Assembly: GCA_000739515.1 (NCBI GenBank)
Contig: DF820462.1
Coordinates: 1-36,036 of the forward strand
Source: Candidatus Moduliflexus flocculans
GTDB lineage: Bacteria > Moduliflexota > Moduliflexia > Moduliflexales > Moduliflexaceae
DNA length: 36,036 bases
Direction: 5' to 3'
Part shown: piece after piece, positions 33,153-36,036 of the stretch
Layout of the letters: every line of letters begins with the position of its first letter
Position numbering within the stretch: the first letter of the stretch is position 1
Translations under genes and position numbers: made by a program
Notes under the pieces: model-generated
Seen by the model: the letters and a program-made list of their open reading frames with translations, nothing else
What the model was told of the DNA's origin: nothing
Database searches by the model: none

Positions 33153-33983
33153 TTATGCTGCCACTAGCTCTAAAATCGGAATTTCGGGATAACAATTAAA
33201 GCGCACCGGATAAATCGCCCAGCCGACGCCGCGCGAAATGAAAATCGGCTGCCGTTTGGTCGAAAGGACAAAGCCGGAGGAATACGTTTTATTTTTCACC
33301 GGCAGCACCGGCGCTCCGACAAACGGAAAATTGACCTGACCACCGTGCGTATGGCCGGAAAGCATCAGATCAATTCGTCCCTGAAACGGCGTATCCGCGC
33401 TGTCGGGATTATGCGCTAACACGATCCGGCAGTCGCGTTCGGGAATCTGCGCTAAAATCGGGTCAATGACCATCGGGTCTTCCCACTCATCGCCGATTCC
33501 CGCGAGCCAGAGCCGCTGCCCCTCTTTTTCCAACGCTACCGCCTTGCCGCGCAGGTTTTGTCCGCTTTTTTCCAGCCAGTAGAGCGACCGCGCCGTATCG
33601 CCCCAATGGTCGTGGTTGCCTAATACCGAATAAACGCCCATTGGAGCGCGAAGTTCCGACAACAGCGGCCAGACCGCGTCAATCTGCATTCTGCTGCGAC
33701 TTTCATGGATATAATCGCCGGTGCAAACGATGACATCTTTTTCGTTCCGATTGACCTTGTCAAGGAGGTATTCGACAAATCGCAGCGGCATCAACGCGCC
33801 ATAGTGAATATCGCTTACATGCGCGATTTTCAGGCCATGAAACGCAAGCGGCAGATTCGGCACGGCGATGCGGTAGCGATTAAACTGCACCAAATACCGC
33901 TCGATCATCACGGTATAACCGCCCAACGCGACCATCGAACCAGTTAGTCCGCCCATCAATTTGAGAAGCGTTCGCCGCGTCAT
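33153..33983 (-). CDS. Tat-exported metallophosphoesterase (YkuE/YaeI-like)
   Basis: This 276-residue calcineurin-type phosphoesterase has a twin-arginine leader TRRTLLK (2-8) with a hydrophobic stretch to about 27. Metal-site motifs are SDIHYG (57-62), TGDYIH (88-93), GNHDHW (122-127), an AHNPD segment and SGHTHGGQ. Relatives act at the outer face of the membrane on phosphodiesters, including UDP-diacylglucosamine-like lipids, but the substrate is unproven here. The ATG follows the stop codon of a peptidase-gene remnant with no gap (GAATAAATG). The same junction occurs upstream of the toxin-antitoxin genes at 34729-34734. Downstream lies RM system 2 on the same strand. Confidence 0.88.
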   Translation of the reverse strand: MTRRTLLKLMGGLTGSMVALGGYTVMIERYLVQFNRYRIAVPNLPLAFHGLKIAHVSDIHYGALMPLRFVEYLLDKVNRNEKDVIVCTGDYIHESRSRMQIDAVWPLLSELRAPMGVYSVLGNHDHWGDTARSLYWLEKSGQNLRGKAVALEKEGQRLWLAGIGDEWEDPMVIDPILAQIPERDCRIVLAHNPDSADTPFQGRIDLMLSGHTHGGQVNFPFVGAPVLPVKNKTYSSGFVLSTKRQPIFISRGVGWAIYPVRFNCYPEIPILELVAA

Positions 33984-34122
33984 TTATTCCGCCGTATAAG
34001 TCTGCCCTTGTTCCAATGTCAAGTGATCCTTCACGCGCAAGCGGACGACGCTGTCCTTCTGCCAATTCGCCAGCGATTCGCTGTCATGATGTTTTCCTCC
34101 GCTATTCGAATGAAGCGTTCAA
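33984..34122 (-). pseudogene. Remnant of an M23 peptidase-gene 3' end
   Basis: Read on the minus strand, this stretch ends in LTLEQGQTYTAE and stop, identical to the last residues of the intact M23 peptidase (34732-35577). The DNA match covers 33981-34038 against 34729-34788, with a 2-nt length difference that changes the frame upstream. The open part before it (ESLANWQKDSVVRLRVKDH) does not match the intact protein and begins after a stop near 34123, with no start codon in frame. It appears to be the decayed tail of a duplicated gene. Confidence 0.65.
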
Positions 34123-34475
34123 TCTGAATTCTCTTTCCTTGCTTCTTGAATCAATGTTTTCACATCCAGATCATGAATCGAACTCAATTCGGATTTGTCA
34201 TAAATCGTCAAAAGATATACTCGTTGCTCGTCCAGTATTGGTAAGGCAATCAGAACATGCGTAATGACTCGCGCTCCGCCGCTTTTTCCCTTGCCTTTGC
34301 TCTGAATGGCGATTCGGATTTTATAACACGACTGTCCTAACGGCGTTCCTGTTGTCGGGTTGAGCATTAGCTCCGATTGTAGGCGTTCAAGTTCCTGTTT
34401 CAGCGATGGATATTTCTTAAGCAGGCGTTTCGCTTCTTTCTGAAAGTGACGGGAAACAATGATTTCAACATTCAT
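34119..34475 (-). CDS. RelE/ParE-superfamily toxin
   Basis: This 118-residue protein has the RelE-like layout: two N-terminal helices (FQKEAKRLLKKYPSLKQELERL), then the beta-sheet core YKIRIAI-(SKGKGKSGGARVI)-THVLIAL-RVYLLTIYDKSELSSI, with the KSGGARV and IYDKSE signatures of RelE/HigB-type mRNA interferases. It is expected to cleave mRNA at the ribosome when free of antitoxin. Its ATG lies inside the end of the antitoxin gene (11-bp overlap) and CAGGAG stands upstream, so the two are coupled. Antitoxin-first order is typical. Its C-terminal end overlaps by 4 bp the region assigned to the peptidase remnant. Confidence 0.82.
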   Translation of the reverse strand: MNVEIIVSRHFQKEAKRLLKKYPSLKQELERLQSELMLNPTTGTPLGQSCYKIRIAIQSKGKGKSGGARVITHVLIALPILDEQRVYLLTIYDKSELSSIHDLDVKTLIQEARKENSD

Positions 34476-34686
34476 TCAAAAACTCCTGAAGCGTCTTGCC
34501 GCTCGTTTTTCCGCTTTCAATCTCCTGGATTTCTTGAAATGCTTCCGTCAAGCCCTGTTTCAGCGTGGCGTATTGCTTGAAATAGGCATATTCTTTCAAC
34601 AATTCTTGCCATTCCTGCAAAGGAATCTGCACCGCCGTTTTCAGGCCGTGTTCGTTCGTCACATATTGCACATGAAATGTTGTCAT
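34465..34686 (-). CDS. Small antitoxin partner of the RelE-type toxin
   Basis: This 73-residue acidic protein begins MTTFHVQYVTNEHGLKTAVQ, followed by IPLQEWQELLKEYAYFKQ, a pattern common in small antitoxins paired with RelE. The N-terminal part probably forms a beta-strand/helix dimer and DNA-binding element, and the C-terminal helix wraps the toxin. I chose ATG 34686, preceded by GAGAGA, because it fits the family start. An ATG at 34731 adds 15 residues that do not resemble the family and directly abuts the peptidase stop. Autoregulation of the pair is expected but no operator is obvious. Confidence 0.75.
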   Translation of the reverse strand: MTTFHVQYVTNEHGLKTAVQIPLQEWQELLKEYAYFKQYATLKQGLTEAFQEIQEIESGKTSGKTLQEFLNEC

Positions 34687-34731
34687 GTCTCTCGGTCTCC
34701 ATGCTTTTGAAAAATATTTTGTCACAATCAT

Positions 34732-35577
34732 TTATTCCGCCGTATATGTCTGGCCTTGTTCCAGCGTCAAGCCCGATCCTTCACGCGCCTTGAACACAAT
34801 TGGAAGCGACTGGCGTGTATAGCCGTCGAACGCTTTATAGACCCAGAAATGCAGATGCGGGCGGTTTGAAAAGCCGGTGTTGCCTGATAAGCCGAGCAGA
34901 TCGCCGGTATTGACGTGTTGTCCGACTTTCACTCGCGCGCCGCCTTGCTGCAAATGCACATATTCGCCGATAGTGCCGTCATCATGCCGCACACGGATGT
35001 AATTGGCATAATCTTTATACTCCGGCGTCTCTCCGCCGCGATTCTCGTCATCTTTCACATCCACCACGACGCCGCCCCGCGCCGCATGAATTTCCGTCCC
35101 TTCCGGCATATTCCAGTCAATCGAATACGCCTGCTCGCCGATATGACTGAACGTGCCATTGAAGCCCTGAATCACCGTGAATGCCTCGCCGGAAGAGTAT
35201 GGCATGGCATAAACAACACTGTCATCATGCACTGCCTCCGCCGAGCCGATTGTCCAATGAAAGCGATATTGATAGCGCCACGCCAGCGATTTGTCGGCTT
35301 GTTTTAACGTAAAAGCTGGCACAGTTTTTCCGCCGGGCGCAAGCATCGTATAGCGAAGCGGTTGCGAGGAGGTCATATTTTCGACCTCGGTTTCGAAGGT
35401 CACTGTTGTATCGAATGCTTTGGCGTTTTCGACCGAAAATGTCACTGTTCCGCCATTCTGAGTTGTTTCCACGCAAATCGTCTCTTTTGAGCAGGAGCGT
35501 TCGGCCTGTCCGCCTCGAGGGGAAGCCGCCGCCGCAAGCATCAGCATTACAATGCTGGCAAGGCGCGTTATGGTCAT
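34732..35577 (-). CDS. Exported M23-family metallopeptidase (LytM-type)
   Basis: This 281-residue protein has a signal peptide (about 1-25), an N-terminal beta-rich domain with two Cys (C29, C35), and an M23 domain from about 135 on. Zinc ligands are H145 and D154 (FSHIGEQAYSIDW) and H243 in HLHF, with H208 and H241 as catalytic candidates. The family cleaves glycine or cross-link bonds in peptidoglycan, though some members bind only. GGAG precedes ATG 35577. The last 60 bp are duplicated at 33981-34038, on the far side of the toxin-antitoxin pair. This suggests that the peptidase and phosphoesterase genes were once adjacent (TAAATG junction). Confidence 0.88.
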   Translation of the reverse strand: MTITRLASIVMLMLAAAASPRGGQAERSCSKETICVETTQNGGTVTFSVENAKAFDTTVTFETEVENMTSSQPLRYTMLAPGGKTVPAFTLKQADKSLAWRYQYRFHWTIGSAEAVHDDSVVYAMPYSSGEAFTVIQGFNGTFSHIGEQAYSIDWNMPEGTEIHAARGGVVVDVKDDENRGGETPEYKDYANYIRVRHDDGTIGEYVHLQQGGARVKVGQHVNTGDLLGLSGNTGFSNRPHLHFWVYKAFDGYTRQSLPIVFKAREGSGLTLEQGQTYTAE

Positions 35578-35599
35578 GTGCGATCTCCTTCAATGGGGA

Positions 35600-35632
35600 A
35601 GACCTCACAGGTTTTTCAAACCTGTGAGGTCT
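35600..35632. repeat. AGACCTCA palindrome upstream of the M23 peptidase
   Basis: Perfect arms AGACCTCACAGGTTT and AAACCTGTGAGGTCT surround a short TTC loop. It begins 23 bp upstream of the peptidase start codon. It is the third copy of the family, after 14118 and 18927. Confidence 0.88.
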
Positions 35633-35882
35633 GTTCTTATTCAGGTTATTTGAGCAAAGAAGTTTTTCCCATAAGTAGAAGCATCCTGTCAATAAAAAAG
35701 TCAAGAATCCGCATTTCGCGGTTGACATCTTGAAGCGCGGCGAAATATGTGAACTACAACGAATTCAAGAAGGGAACGAATAACGTCATTGAACTCGAAG
35801 ATTCTCCATCTGTCAGGAGTCGGGAACGACAAGGAGTTTATATAAGCAAGGATTTCAACAATCCGGCGGCTTTGCTTAGTAA

Positions 35883-36036
35883 CTCATGTTACGCAGCCGA
35901 TTCGAGACGAATGACCGCACACTCCCCTCCGGGGAGGGGTTGGGGGTGGGTTCTTGACACGAGCAATCACTCACGGACGAACCCACCCCTTGCCCCTCCC
36001 AGGAGGGGAATTGTCGGCGGCGCTGCGTAACATCAG
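35883..36036. repeat. 154-bp palindromic element ending at the window edge; right half repeated at 1-78
   Basis: The element starts CTCATGTTACGCAGC and ends GCTGCGTAACATCAG. Inside, CTCCCCTCCGGGGAGGGG...GGGTGGGTTC pairs with GAACCCACCCC...CCTCCCAGGAGGGG around a 25-base centre. The right half (35959-36036) matches bases 1-78 with one mismatch. Its end coincides exactly with the end of the window. Confidence 0.8.

Larger units (their letters stand above)
35578..36036. other. Intergenic region with two palindromic elements up to the window end
   Basis: The AGACCTCA palindrome (35600-35632) is followed by about 250 bp of AT-rich sequence with a TTGACA (35723-35728), which could drive a rightward transcript. 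The last 154 bp are the terminal palindromic element. A GTG-initiated open frame of 93 codons (35749-36030) is mostly repeat translation and is not called as a gene. Confidence 0.55.

Noticed and set aside
35749..36030. 93-codon GTG-initiated open frame near the right end
   Set aside because: Its C-terminal third is translation of the terminal palindromic element, no ribosome site or family likeness is visible, and the first part has no recognisable pattern.

Overview
The window is bacterial, of mixed GC. The older genes are rich in gcg/ccg/cgc codons, while two restriction-modification (RM) blocks are clearly more AT-rich. The gene content fits a Gram-negative-type, free-living environmental bacterium: Tat-exported proteins, a Bat (Bacteroides aerotolerance) gene set, a molybdenum hydroxylase, and a giant kinase/ATPase/cyclase signalling protein. 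Many short palindromic repeats sit between genes and even inside one gene. That density resembles large-genome candidate-phylum bacteria, Chloroflexi or cyanobacteria. I cannot fix the taxon from sequence alone. There is no rRNA, tRNA or CRISPR array.

Layout. 145-1455 (-) is a HisD-family dehydrogenase with two altered active-site positions. Divergent from it, 1856-6204 (+) is a complete PotABCD-type ABC importer: ATPase, Tat-exported binding protein and two permeases. A 169-bp MITE-like insertion and two palindromic elements lie between its genes. 6219-6752 (-) is a small YfcE-type phosphoesterase. 6968-10928 (+) carries a TPR protein, nadD, an alpha/beta hydrolase and a DUF3352-like membrane-anchored protein that contains in-frame palindromic repeats. 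11152-14104 (+) holds the small and large subunits of a xanthine/CO dehydrogenase-family enzyme, with no FAD subunit. 14278-22507 (+) is a bat cluster (batA, batB, batC, and a batD-batE fusion). A DNA methyltransferase plus a PD-(D/E)XK nuclease (RM system 1) sits between batA and batB. 22608-23213 (-) is a hexapeptide-repeat protein. 23937-29441 (+) is an 1834-residue Ser/Thr kinase-AAA-helical repeat-GAF-class III cyclase protein. 29665-30450 (-) is a ZnuC-type ATPase. 30478-33115 (-) is RM system 2: a TdeIII-like nuclease and an HTH-methyltransferase. 33153-33983 (-) is a Tat-exported phosphoesterase. 34119-34686 (-) is a RelE-type toxin-antitoxin pair flanked by direct copies of the 3' end of the adjacent M23 peptidase gene (34732-35577, -).

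How the parts may work together. The importer and the divergent dehydrogenase could take up and oxidise an amino-alcohol or polyol-like compound; this is inference. The Bat proteins form a membrane and periplasmic VWA/TPR complex. Both RM systems and the toxin-antitoxin pair look like later insertions into older host neighbourhoods. The window ends are themselves copies of one repeat (78 bp, one mismatch), so the piece probably stops at an assembly repeat or comes from a circularly joined contig.
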